Part shown: in pieces, positions 1-8,115 of the stretch
Position numbering within the stretch: the first letter of the stretch is position 1
Layout: every line of letters begins with the position of its first letter
Assembly (NCBI GenBank): GCA_964394975.1
Contig: CAYMZR010000027.1
Coordinates: 1 to 22,746 of the forward strand
From: UBA11996 sp964394975
GTDB taxonomy: Bacteria > Chloroflexota > Dehalococcoidia > Lucifugimonadales > UBA826
Reading direction: 5' to 3'
Length of the DNA: 22,746 nt
The notes under the pieces: generated by a model
The model's input: the letters and a program-made list of their open reading frames with translations, nothing else
What the model was told of the DNA's origin: nothing
Database searches by the model: none
Made by a program: the position numbers and the translations under genes

Positions 1-668
1 CGGTTGAAGAAGCCAAATTTTTGCTTAAATGTGCAAATGACTTTCCATGGATAAAGGGTGTAGTTGGTTGGGTCGATTTACAGGATGAGAGCGTGGGAGA
101 TACCCTGGACGAATTGATGCGACTTGGCCCTCTTGTGGGAATAAGGCATCAGGTAGAGGAAGAAGTTGATCGGGAATGGTTGCTTAAAAAGCGAACTTTG
201 GCCGGTTTGAAAGCAGTATCAGATAGGGATCTTTCGTACGACTTATTGGTTAGACCGATTCATTTGAGTCAAATTCCTCCTGTTTGTGATGAATTACCTG
301 ATTTGAGGATGGTTGTGGATCATATTGCCAAACCAAATATTATAGATCGGGAATTTCAACCTTGGAGTGATGCGATATACAAGTTACAGTCTTACAAGAA
401 TCTTTGTTGTAAGGTGTCTGGGATGGTAACTGAGGCAGATCACAATAATTGGAAGGCGCAGGATTTTCGTCCATATGTCCAAACGGCCAGAGAAGTATTT
501 GGAATTAATAGATTAATGTGGGGTAGTGATTGGCCGGTTTGTCTGCTCGCCGCTAACTATCAAGAAGTAATGGACGCGGCCCTTTTTTCAATAGGGGAAA
601 TGTCTTCCGAAGAAAAGAATAGATTTATGTTTGGAACTGCCGCCGAATTTTATAGATTGAGGTTGTAA
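1..668 (+). CDS. Amidohydrolase family protein (COG3618, lactonase-like), 5' end missing
   Basis: The frame is open from base 3 through the window edge, so the gene starts upstream. About 220 codons are visible and end in TAA at 666-668. The family is a TIM-barrel hydrolase group that includes fuconolactonase and 2-pyrone-4,6-dicarboxylate lactonase types, normally about 280-300 residues, so roughly 60-80 N-terminal residues are missing. Visible family marks are the strand ending VVDHIAKP, which carries a barrel histidine; the KVSGM segment; and near the C-terminus the RLMWGSDWPV motif, whose aspartate is the conserved catalytic or metal residue. No membrane segment is seen in the visible part, consistent with a cytoplasmic enzyme opening a lactone or cyclic ester. 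The substrate cannot be told. The next rightward gene is almost 700 bp away, so this is probably the end of its transcription unit. Confidence 0.88.
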   Translation, partial: VEEAKFLLKCANDFPWIKGVVGWVDLQDESVGDTLDELMRLGPLVGIRHQVEEEVDREWLLKKRTLAGLKAVSDRDLSYDLLVRPIHLSQIPPVCDELPDLRMVVDHIAKPNIIDREFQPWSDAIYKLQSYKNLCCKVSGMVTEADHNNWKAQDFRPYVQTAREVFGINRLMWGSDWPVCLLAANYQEVMDAALFSIGEMSSEEKNRFMFGTAAEFYRLRL

Positions 669-755
669 GGTGAAGATAAAGCGGGTATTGAACTAGTAGA
701 TTTTTCCATCTACGGATGCGGTACTTATTCATAAGTTCCACCTAGGTTGAAAAAT

Positions 756-1052
756 TTATTTACCCCAATTCCCACTACTCTTTCTGATAGCAATACTGTC
801 CATTACTGGCACAACTTCCACATCTCCAGCGTACATTTGAGGTCTCAAGATACTAGTTACTGCCTGGATGTCTTCAGCTTCGATAATCCCAAATATGGTA
901 TGGGAAACGTTATATCCATATACTCCCAAAACTTTGACGTCATCATTCCCTTCCATTCATCTTTGGAACTCTACTGCGGCCGGACCATTTGGGCCGCCAT
1001 CTTTGCCTGGGCAAGTCTCGTGGTTGTGTTTTGCGGTGACATGGAAAAGCAT
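756..1052 (-). pseudogene. Small DUF3303-like protein gene interrupted by an in-frame TGA
   Basis: On the minus strand an ATG at 1052-1050 follows AAGGAG with a 7-nt spacer. It reads 31 codons beginning MLFHVTAKHNHETCPG and ending AVEFQR, then meets TGA at 959-957. The same frame continues directly with ATG at 956 for 66 codons (MEGNDDVKVLGVYGY, then a HTIFGIIEAED segment and VEVVPVMD) to TAA at 758-756. The two halves together look like one approximately 98-residue dimeric alpha/beta-barrel protein of a small DUF3303-like family (recognised from memory: MLF start, CPG, HTIF, a centre like EAED, an ILRP-type turn and a PV-D end). The interruption could be a TGG (Trp) to TGA change, a sequencing error, or a real split gene re-initiating at the TGAATG junction. 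TGA is an ordinary stop elsewhere in the window, so a changed code is not the answer. Confidence 0.6.
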
Positions 1053-1107
1053 AGTAAAACTCCTTTAGGCTTTTATTTATTGGTCTATCCCATTAGATAT
1101 AAAGGTA

Positions 1108-1136
1108 AAATTAGATAATATGATATTAATTGTCAA
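1108..1136 (-). promoter_or_regulatory. Predicted sigma70-type promoter of the split minus-strand gene
   Basis: Read on the minus strand, TTGACA (1136-1131) is a perfect -35 box. It is followed after exactly 17 bp by TAATTT (1113-1108), a fair -10 box. The start codon of the split gene lies about 55 nt downstream with a good Shine-Dalgarno site between. Strand, order and distance all fit, which supports that the small gene is, or recently was, expressed. Confidence 0.5.
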
Positions 1137-1361
1137 TGAATGGGTATAAAACCATTTCTAGTTAGAGAGAACCATATTTGCAAGCACACTCAAAATAATT
1201 ATTCCTCTAAATCGGTACATATATACCCATTAGGATACTGAGGATTACACTTTAATTTGTAGTAATTTACTCTCAGTTATATCTTCTTATTTTGGGATTC
1301 ATAGAGGACAATACATAAAGAGACATAAAAATTTCACCTGCTCATCGGAATAGGATATAAC
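1137..1361. other. AT-rich intergenic region between divergent genes
   Basis: This stretch separates the minus-strand promoter of the split gene from the rightward ABC exporter genes. It should contain the exporter promoter, but no -35/-10 pair stands out. A weak ribosome site (AGGAT) precedes the ATG at 1362. No RNA gene, clear operator or repeat is seen. Confidence 0.4.
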
Positions 1362-2036
1362 ATGCCAGAAATAGTCATTTCAACTGAAAACCTCCACAAA
1401 TTTTATGGGTCTAGAGACCAAAAAGTTCATGCATTAAGAGGGTTGGATATATCAATAGAGGAGGGAGAGGTAGTTGGAATCATGGGACCTAGCGGATGTG
1501 GTAAAACGACTCTTCTCAACTGTTTGTCCGGGTTGGATTCCTTTGACGATGGAAACATATTAATACAGGGCGGCACCTTAAGTGATTTAAATGATGATCA
1601 ATTGAGCGAATTAAGAGCAAAGAAAATGGGGTTTGTTTTCCAAACCTATAATTTATTACCTGTTCTAACCGCGGTAGAAAATGTTGAATTGCCTCTACTT
1701 GTTTCAGGATTTTCTGGTAAAGATGCGAGATCTAAGGCTTTGGAAAAATTGGCAGAAGTTGAGTTGGAAGATTGGCAGCATCATCTGCCAGGTGAATTGT
1801 CTGGTGGCCAAACACAGAGAGTTACTTTAGCTCGGGCCCTGGTAAACGACCCGGCTATCGTTTGGGCGGACGAACCCACAGGTAATTTAGATAGTGAAAA
1901 TGAGCGGCTAATTATGGATCTGCTCATGGAGCTAAACAAAGAAAATAATCAAACTTTTGTGATTGTTACTCACTCTGATTACGTGGGTGGGAGGACAGAC
2001 AGGATTATCCAAATGAAAGACGGGGAAGTGGTGTAA
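1362..2036 (+). CDS. ABC transporter ATP-binding protein, LolD/MacB-like
   Basis: The protein has 224 residues, the usual size for a stand-alone LolD/MacB/FtsE-type ATPase. All nucleotide-binding motifs are present in order: A-loop Tyr15, Walker A GPSGCGKTT (42-50), Q-loop Gln94 in FVFQTYNLLP, signature LSGGQ (146-150; the next residue is Thr where family members usually have Gln), Walker B IVWADEP (166-172), D-loop NLD (175-177) and switch His204. The start carries the LxKxYG pattern of this family. It sits in the cytoplasm and powers the permease encoded 3 bp downstream; the permease start codon follows the TAA directly, so the pair is surely co-transcribed. LolD/MacB-type systems do mechanotransmission and move lipoproteins, peptides or other envelope substrates rather than importing solutes. 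No MacA-like adaptor is nearby. The substrate is unknown. Confidence 0.95.
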   Translation: MPEIVISTENLHKFYGSRDQKVHALRGLDISIEEGEVVGIMGPSGCGKTTLLNCLSGLDSFDDGNILIQGGTLSDLNDDQLSELRAKKMGFVFQTYNLLPVLTAVENVELPLLVSGFSGKDARSKALEKLAEVELEDWQHHLPGELSGGQTQRVTLARALVNDPAIVWADEPTGNLDSENERLIMDLLMELNKENNQTFVIVTHSDYVGGRTDRIIQMKDGEVV

Positions 2037-2039
2037 CCG

Positions 2040-5000
2040 ATGGAAAAAGTTTTTGGATTGCCTACCACAGAATTAGCGCTGGGTATGACGGTCTTTATGG
2101 GCGTAATTTTTCTTATTATAGGAATAGGTGCAGCCAGAAGATTTATATTGGTAAAAATGGGAAGTCGCAACATACCAAGAAGGAAGGGTCAGAGTGCCTT
2201 GATCGTAATTGGGTTAATGCTCAGTTCAGCCATAATTGCAACGTCTTTAGGGATCGGAGATACAGTTCGATATTCAGTTAGGTCTGTAGCCTTAGATTTT
2301 CTTGGTCCAACAGATGAAATTATCAAAGGCCCAGGCAGACAACTTGTAGGAGAGGAATATTTTGATTTTGCACAGTTTCAAAATATCGAACAAGTAACTC
2401 AGGACAATGAAAATATAGAGTCCCTCTTGCCGCTAATAGAAATCAATTTACCGGCTTCAAATGACGTTCTCCAATTGGCTGAAAGCAATATGAGAGTGCG
2501 AGGAGTGCATGGCGAATATTCCGATAATTACGATGAATTGCAAAATTTGTCAGGTCAAACTGTAGTTATTAATTCACTGTTAATGAATGAAATCTATATA
2601 AATTCCGATGCAAGTGAAACCTTAAAGTTAGAGACAGGAGATAGAATTAGTGTCTATACCCAGTCAGGTAAATTTGAGTTTACGGTTCGCGATATTCTTA
2701 AGAATGGCGGACTGGCTGGTGGTGGCAGAAACCCGTACATATTGTTTAGTCTTAATGAATTACAAGAATTGCTTGGTAAACAAGGGCAGATAACCAACGT
2801 CTATGTATCAAATACTGGGAAGGGAGAGGATTCGCTTAAGCTTTCCGAGGATGTTACAAAATTTCTAAGATCGGAACTGACGAATACCGAAGTCGCAACA
2901 AATATGTTTGGAATACTTCAAAATAATGGTATTTCTGACATACTCCTAGAAGAATCTGATTCCATTAAGCAAACAGACAAAGAAACCTCCAAAATGCTTA
3001 GGAAATTATCGGGTTATTTAGCCTCCAATGACTTTGGGGATGACTTTATAAAAGAAATAAGTGATTATCAGAACCAATTGATCATTCTTGGCATATTGGA
3101 CAAATCGGGACTCCAGGAAGATGCTGGCAAAATATCAGCACTTTCATCAACCTTGACTGTATTGAGAGTCGATGACGAAAAGAGTGACAGTGTTAGATTG
3201 GCAGAGACTGTAGCAACCGGAGTAACTACAATTTTTTCTATTTTCGGATCGTTCTCTATTATGGTGGGAATACTGCTAATTTTTCTGGTATTTGTGTTAC
3301 TCGCTGCAGCAAGATCCACCGAGTTGGGGATGGCTAGAGCAGTAGGCTTGAAACGTAGAGATTTAGTTCAGTTGTTTACATATGAAGGCACTATTTATGC
3401 TTTCCTGGCAGCAATAGTGGGAACCTTTGTTGGGGTGGGGTTAAGTTTCGGGCTCGTATTTATTCTTCAGGATCTGATTGATACTGACGATTTTGTAATC
3501 ACACCATACTATTCGGTTGTCTCTCTTTTGATATCTTTTTCAAGCGGTTTGATACTAACTTTCATAACGGTGGTCTTCTCCGCATATAGAGCCAGCAATT
3601 TGAACATCGTTGTTGCAATCCGGGGACTAAAAGACGAATTCGTTAAAAAAGCGCCAGACCCTTTGAGTAAAAAGGCCAAAGATTTTGTCTGGAATTTAAT
3701 ATTTCCTGTAAAACAATTGGTGTGGATAGTCAAGGGAAACGGAGGTAGGGCGAGAAATTTCGCCCTTTTGGTTGTATTTCCAGTGGTGTGGCCGATAAAT
3801 ATTCTGATTTCACTATTCAATTTGTCTGGAAAACATAATTATCTCGTTCCCGGGATATTCTCATTGCTACTATTGGTTTCCGGGATATCAGCAGAGACCG
3901 GAGCCAGTCTTTCGATGGGGCTAATTGGGTTTGCTTTAACCATAGGGCTATTTGTTAGATACCTATGCTCTAAATTTATAAATGATACAGAGACCGGTAA
4001 TCAAATCGCAGGTACTTTGGAAGGTGGTTTGGTTCTTCTTTCTAATTCGCTACCATTTGATTTTTTCAACAGGTGGCTACCAGATTTGTCAGAACCAGGA
4101 CCATGGTTCTGGCCGGTTGGAGGAGCTATTTCAACTGCTGCCGCGGTTTGGCTACTTATGTCGAATACGCGAATATTGATAGCGATTCTAAATTTAATCT
4201 TGTCTAGGTTCTCTGGATTGAAAGCTGTAACCAAGACGGCCATAAGTTATCCCATGGCAGCCAAATTTAGGACAGGGCTCACGGTAGCTATGTTTGGATT
4301 GATCATATTTACACTCATGATTTTCTCTGTTCTTAATGGAATCCAAGATGTGACAACCGAACAGCCACAAAGAGTAACTGGAGGCTACGATATTAAGGCA
4401 ACTATTACACCGGACCTTCCAATCACAGGAGATGTAAGAAACTCTTTGGATATGTCAGATTTTGAGGTCGTCTCTGGTGCATCTAATGTTCGTGTAGAGG
4501 TCAGGGAATCTGAAGGAGAAAACAATACATATAAGGGTGCCCGGCTTGTATCGTTAGAGAATGAATTTTTTGACTCTACTTTGTGGGAAATGGCCCATTT
4601 TGATCCAGCCTATGGGGCCACAAACCGAGAGATATGGCAAGCTTTGATGAATGATGAAACCCTGGTAGTTGCTAATGCGACGATAATTCCAACGGGGGAC
4701 CCTTTCGGACCTCCTGACAGGAGTTTTAAGACTTCATTTATTGAGTCCGGGGATCTAAAACCAATGGATTCTTTTGACATAGAAATGAAAAAAAGAAGGA
4801 GCTCAACCGACCCTACGCAACTAACGGTTATAGGCGTGATTGAACGGCTGGCTTCAGGAACAGGATTTGGAGCTAGTCCCGCCACTTTTTATTCGCCCAT
4901 TGCCTTGGGTCCTAAAATCGCACGAGAAGATGTTCCCTTAGGCACATTTTATTTTTCACTTAAGGAAAAAAGTGATGCCTCAAATTACGCTCAAAAATTA

Positions 5001-5480
5001 GAAAAAATCTTTCTGGCAAATGGTATGAACGCAGTTAGTCTTTTAGATCAGCTGGAGGAGGAAAGAGCGACCAGTAACGCATTCAATAAACTTTTCCAAG
5101 GTTTTAGTGGTTTGGGACTAGTTGTGGGTGTGGCTGCCATTGGTGTTCTATCGGTGAGAGCAGTGGTGGAGCGAAGGCAATCTATAGGAGTACTTCGTGC
5201 CATAGGATTTAGATCAAGTATGATTCGAACCCAATTTTTGATTGAATCCTCATTCATAACTCTGTTGGGTATATTTGTTGGAATATGCCTTGGAATACTT
5301 CAGTCATGGTTGATTTTCCTGGAAATTTCAAAAGAGCTAGAAGGTGCTAAGTTTAGTGTTCCTATTGGGGAAGTTGGTATACTGATTGGTATCACTATCA
5401 TAGCCTCAATTTTAGCTAGTGTTATACCTGCAAATGAGGCCAGCAAAACCTATCCCGCTGAAGCATTGCGATACGAATAA
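2040..5480 (+). CDS. ABC transporter permease with two FtsX domains (1146 aa)
   Basis: This is a large membrane protein, the partner of the preceding ATPase. A first helix lies at about residues 10-33 and a second at about 53-73. A large soluble extracytoplasmic region (about 75-395) follows. Three FtsX helices then occur at about 398-421, 450-475 and 490-515, with the cytoplasmic coupling signature RSTELGMARAVGLKRRDL between the first two. A central block of extra helices spans about 573-720, and a further helix at about 741-765 opens a second extracytoplasmic domain (about 770-1015). A second FtsX triplet ends the protein, with ERRQSIGVLRAIGFRSSMI at about 1040-1058. The layout is a tandem fusion of two MacB/LolC-type half permeases (COG0577 class), so one polypeptide would bind two ATPase subunits. 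MacB and LolC/E monomers are normally about 400-650 residues. The cargo is not predictable; lipoprotein or peptide export is an inference. Confidence 0.92.
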   Translation: MEKVFGLPTTELALGMTVFMGVIFLIIGIGAARRFILVKMGSRNIPRRKGQSALIVIGLMLSSAIIATSLGIGDTVRYSVRSVALDFLGPTDEIIKGPGRQLVGEEYFDFAQFQNIEQVTQDNENIESLLPLIEINLPASNDVLQLAESNMRVRGVHGEYSDNYDELQNLSGQTVVINSLLMNEIYINSDASETLKLETGDRISVYTQSGKFEFTVRDILKNGGLAGGGRNPYILFSLNELQELLGKQGQITNVYVSNTGKGEDSLKLSEDVTKFLRSELTNTEVATNMFGILQNNGISDILLEESDSIKQTDKETSKMLRKLSGYLASNDFGDDFIKEISDYQNQLIILGILDKSGLQEDAGKISALSSTLTVLRVDDEKSDSVRLAETVATGVTTIFSIFGSFSIMVGILLIFLVFVLLAAARSTELGMARAVGLKRRDLVQLFTYEGTIYAFLAAIVGTFVGVGLSFGLVFILQDLIDTDDFVITPYYSVVSLLISFSSGLILTFITVVFSAYRASNLNIVVAIRGLKDEFVKKAPDPLSKKAKDFVWNLIFPVKQLVWIVKGNGGRARNFALLVVFPVVWPINILISLFNLSGKHNYLVPGIFSLLLLVSGISAETGASLSMGLIGFALTIGLFVRYLCSKFINDTETGNQIAGTLEGGLVLLSNSLPFDFFNRWLPDLSEPGPWFWPVGGAISTAAAVWLLMSNTRILIAILNLILSRFSGLKAVTKTAISYPMAAKFRTGLTVAMFGLIIFTLMIFSVLNGIQDVTTEQPQRVTGGYDIKATITPDLPITGDVRNSLDMSDFEVVSGASNVRVEVRESEGENNTYKGARLVSLENEFFDSTLWEMAHFDPAYGATNREIWQALMNDETLVVANATIIPTGDPFGPPDRSFKTSFIESGDLKPMDSFDIEMKKRRSSTDPTQLTVIGVIERLASGTGFGASPATFYSPIALGPKIAREDVPLGTFYFSLKEKSDASNYAQKLEKIFLANGMNAVSLLDQLEEERATSNAFNKLFQGFSGLGLVVGVAAIGVLSVRAVVERRQSIGVLRAIGFRSSMIRTQFLIESSFITLLGIFVGICLGILQSWLIFLEISKELEGAKFSVPIGEVGILIGITIIASILASVIPANEASKTYPAEALRYE

Positions 5481-5623
5481 AACGTTCACTATTGAAATTC
5501 AGAAATTAATTTTCTTTGGGATTGAGTTGGATTGAAAATTTGAGTGGGAATTTGCCTTAGCTTCTCGCCAATAAGCCATCTCGCCACCGCGTCTGTAGTT
5601 AATGATAGAATCATCTTTATCCT

Positions 5624-5652
5624 ATCTAATAGGGGATGTGAATTAGATCAAA
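5624..5652. promoter_or_regulatory. Candidate operator dyad upstream of the aldolase gene
   Basis: ATCTAAT (5624-5630) and ATTAGAT (5642-5648) form a perfect 7-bp inverted repeat with an 11-nt centre. Overlapping its right arm is TGTGA-ATTAGA-TCAAA (5637-5652), which resembles a CRP/FNR-family site (TGTGA-N6-TCACA) with one mismatch in the second half. It lies 47-75 bp before the aldolase start. This is only a sequence resemblance; no regulator is encoded in the window. Confidence 0.25.
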
Positions 5653-5698
5653 TCAATTCTAGGGATAGAGGGAAACTTAACAGCAAAAGGAGATAAAA

Positions 5699-6460
5699 AT
5701 GAACCCAATGAGAGATCGATTAAAAGCGGGTAAGACAGTTGTTGGTACTGCCGGGTCTGTTTTCGAAGATAACATGGTTATGTTGGCTGATTCAGGATTG
5801 GATTTCATACTTTTTGATACCCAGCATTCACCAGTTGAACCAAAGGAGTATAAGAGATCCTTTGATGCTATCAAAGGAAAACCTGTCACTCCGATAATGA
5901 GGGTTAGCGCTAATAGGGCTGAGTTGATTTGTTATGCTTTGGATCTTGGTGCCAGAGGGATAGTTGTACCCATGGTCAACACAAAAGAAGAAGCAGCGGC
6001 AATGGTGAGGGCATGTCAATATTCACCCCTCGGAGATCGCAGTAATGCTGGCGTGCGTGGTGAATGGGGAGATTTCGGTGAATCCAACTATAGGGAATAT
6101 TTGGATACGGTAAATGAAGAACTGATGATCATACCTATGATCGAGACTCAGCAGGCGATTGACAACATAGATGAAATTCTCAGCGTTCCTGGAATAGACG
6201 TTCTGTTAGTAGGACCGTCTGATTTATCAATTGAACTTAACGTTCCTTTAGATTACCCAAGTGATACTTATCAGGCGGGATTAGACAAGATTGCGGAAGC
6301 CTGTAAGAGACACGGGGTTGTCCCTGGTATGTACTTCATCCCTCCCACAATGGACCCAAATTTTTATGTAGAAAAAGGATTCAAATTTTTCACAATGCCC
6401 TGGGCTAGATGGGCCCTACAAGGTATAGAAAATGGACTTGGTGCTATAAACAGAGATTAA
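5699..6460 (+). CDS. HpcH/HpaI aldolase family protein
   Basis: This is a class II, divalent-metal pyruvate aldolase of 253 residues, matching the usual 250-265 of HpaI/GarL-type enzymes. The catalytic layout agrees with E. coli HpaI: His43 (in FDTQHSP) as base, Arg68 (in PIMRV) for the pyruvate carboxylate, and metal ligands Glu149 (IPMIET) and Asp175 (VGPSDLS). The PLGDRSNAGVR loop (110-120) is also typical. Residue 42 is Gln where many homologues have Glu. Such enzymes cleave 4-hydroxy-2-oxo acids to pyruvate (or oxaloacetate/glyoxylate relatives) plus an aldehyde; the exact substrate is open. No signal peptide, so cytoplasmic. The start is fixed by AAAAGGAGAT 6 nt before ATG. It appears to be a single-gene unit, ended by the terminator about 40 bp downstream. 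Confidence 0.92.
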   Translation: MNPMRDRLKAGKTVVGTAGSVFEDNMVMLADSGLDFILFDTQHSPVEPKEYKRSFDAIKGKPVTPIMRVSANRAELICYALDLGARGIVVPMVNTKEEAAAMVRACQYSPLGDRSNAGVRGEWGDFGESNYREYLDTVNEELMIIPMIETQQAIDNIDEILSVPGIDVLLVGPSDLSIELNVPLDYPSDTYQAGLDKIAEACKRHGVVPGMYFIPPTMDPNFYVEKGFKFFTMPWARWALQGIENGLGAINRD

Positions 6461-6497
6461 GACGACATCTTTTTATAGATAGTTAGTTAAAAGCAAA

Positions 6498-6537
6498 GTT
6501 GCTGCTGGATAGTGTAATCTCCAGCAGCAGCTTTTTT
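6498..6537 (+). terminator. Rho-independent terminator after the aldolase gene
   Basis: GTTGCTGCTGGA (6498-6509) pairs with TCCAGCAGCAGC (6520-6531) over 12 bp with one G-U wobble and a 10-nt loop. Six T residues follow immediately (6532-6537). This is a textbook intrinsic terminator, placed 37 bp after the aldolase stop, and it separates that gene from the sulfatase unit. Confidence 0.92.
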
Positions 6538-6583
6538 GTTTGAAGCACGAAGAAAAAAAACAAATGGTGACAGAGTGTCGTGA

Positions 6584-6606
6584 CCTAGTCAGATTTCCTA
6601 GGAGGT
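6584..6606 (+). promoter_or_regulatory. Strong Shine-Dalgarno of the sulfatase within a short hairpin
   Basis: AGGAGGT (6600-6606) lies 8 nt before a TTG codon and decides the sulfatase start. CCTAG (6584-6588) can pair with CTAGG (6598-6602), which overlaps the first bases of the ribosome site, so a 5-bp hairpin could partly mask it. The Shine-Dalgarno call is firm; the masking idea is weak. Confidence 0.5.
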
Positions 6607-6614
6607 AAGATACA

Positions 6615-8084
6615 TTGCAAAGCAAAAAGAACTTGGTTTTCATTTGTTCGGATCAGCAAAGGACCGACACGATGAACTGCTATGGAAATGACTGGGTCAA
6701 GGTTCCGAATCTTAATGCTTTGGCTGGCCAATCTTTCGTTTTTGAAAACGCTTATGTGACCCAGGCAGTTTGTACGCCTGCTAGGGCTACGATGATGACT
6801 GGACTTTATCCGCATTCGGCTGGTGTGATTCGAAATCACACACCTGGCCGCTCGGGTAGTGAGTTATCCCCGGATACCAAATGTATTTCTGAAATGGTGT
6901 CTGACGATTACGTGAAGGCATATTTTGGAAAATGGCATTTAGGGGATGATTTAAATCGACAGCACGGATTTGATTATTGGATAAGTGTCGAAGATGCACG
7001 GGACGAATTGCATAAGCCAATTAGCGTGAAGGAGGAGGATAAGCTCCGTAAATCCGATTACTTTCAGTATCTGGAAAATTTAGAGTATGAACCTGATGGC
7101 TTTTATGAAGGTCATACATCTTATACACCTGACCAGAGGTCAGAACTTCCTGTAGAACATTCCATGTCCCATTTCTTAGGTAATGAGGCCTACCAGTTTT
7201 TGCAGAATCATTCAGGAAGCAATCGGCCTTTCATACTTTATGTGATGATGTATGAGCCGCATCCACCGTATAACGGCCCATACAATGAATTGTATGATCC
7301 ATCATCAATCCCTGACGGTGAAGTTTTTCTAGAAAAACCTGATGAAACGTGTTCTCTGTTTAATCGAGCTAGGTCTGATTACTACCTGGCAGGAAGTGAG
7401 CATGACTTAAATACGAAGGATGATTGGAGAGAGTTGAAAGCCAGGTATTACGGGAATGTCACATTATTGGATGAAGGGGTCGGAAAGATATTCAAAGGGT
7501 TGAAAGATTTTGGATTTGAAAACGATACTGCCGTAGTTTTTACAAGTGACCATGGAGATAGCCTAGGGGATCGAGGTATGTTAAATAAGAGGTCGTTTTA
7601 TGAAGAAGTTTCCAGGGTCCCCATGCTCATAAAAGTTCCTTGGATAAACAGAAATCAGGTAAAGGTGGGTGGAAATTTTGGTCATGTAGATATACTGCCT
7701 ACCATTTTGGACATTTTGGGAATCGAAATTCCGGATCATTTGGAAGGTAATAGTGTTTTGCAGGATCTAGCGACAGGGTCTGAGCTACGACCCAGAGATG
7801 TGTTTATGCAGTGGCATGGGGGACTGCCTACTGTTAATTTGGGAGATGATACAGTGAACTTGATGTCCCAAATTGAATGGAGATCTGTTGTTAGTGGAGA
7901 TAGATGGAAACTCAATCTCAGCAGAGGAGATCAGTGCGAGCTTTTTGATTTAAATTCAGATCCATATGAAAAGGTTAACTTGTTTAACTGTAAGGAACAC
8001 AAAGACCGCATCAGAGAAATGACCGCTCGAATTCGAGGATGGCAAATAAGTACTGAAGATACTCTCGTTTTACCTTCCGTTTGA
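6615..8084 (+). CDS. Sulfatase (type I, formylglycine-dependent), cytoplasmic
   Basis: This 489-residue alkaline-phosphatase-fold sulfatase starts at TTG. Metal-site residues are Asp13 in ICSDQQRTD, and Asp312-His313 in FTSDHGD. The active-site motif is C53-T-P-A-R57, matching C-X-P-X-R, in which Cys is oxidised to formylglycine by FGE or an anaerobic sulfatase-maturing enzyme; neither maturase is in this window. Other conserved residues are Lys106 and His108 (FGKWHLGD), His216 (YEPHPPYNG) and Lys325. The N-terminus starts directly with the first beta-strand and there is no signal peptide, so the enzyme should act in the cytoplasm on an imported sulfate ester. The C-terminal part has the usual ELFDLNSDPYEKVNL segment. 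The overall type recalls choline-sulfatase/arylsulfatase A-like S1 enzymes, but the substrate cannot be set. An LLM oxidoreductase follows 31 bp later, probably in the same operon. Confidence 0.94.
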   Translation: MQSKKNLVFICSDQQRTDTMNCYGNDWVKVPNLNALAGQSFVFENAYVTQAVCTPARATMMTGLYPHSAGVIRNHTPGRSGSELSPDTKCISEMVSDDYVKAYFGKWHLGDDLNRQHGFDYWISVEDARDELHKPISVKEEDKLRKSDYFQYLENLEYEPDGFYEGHTSYTPDQRSELPVEHSMSHFLGNEAYQFLQNHSGSNRPFILYVMMYEPHPPYNGPYNELYDPSSIPDGEVFLEKPDETCSLFNRARSDYYLAGSEHDLNTKDDWRELKARYYGNVTLLDEGVGKIFKGLKDFGFENDTAVVFTSDHGDSLGDRGMLNKRSFYEEVSRVPMLIKVPWINRNQVKVGGNFGHVDILPTILDILGIEIPDHLEGNSVLQDLATGSELRPRDVFMQWHGGLPTVNLGDDTVNLMSQIEWRSVVSGDRWKLNLSRGDQCELFDLNSDPYEKVNLFNCKEHKDRIREMTARIRGWQISTEDTLVLPSV

Positions 8085-8115
8085 TTTAAGGATTTTTTAG
8101 AAGAGGATATTAACC

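Noticed and set aside
696..713. GTAGAT/ATCTAC hairpin as terminator of the amidohydrolase gene
   Set aside because: The stem is only 6 bp, AT-rich, and has no U-tract after it on the plus strand.
756..1052. TGA decoded as tryptophan or selenocysteine in this genome
   Set aside because: TGA is the stop of the sulfatase, the 14.6-kb small gene, the DAO gene and the Ada-like gene, and Trp is written TGG. No selenocysteine-type RNA hairpin was recognised near it.
747..1118. Plus-strand open frame of about 123 codons across the gap after the amidohydrolase
   Set aside because: It has no convincing ribosome site and lies opposite the minus-strand split gene, whose promoter, Shine-Dalgarno and protein pattern are better. 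It is a shadow.
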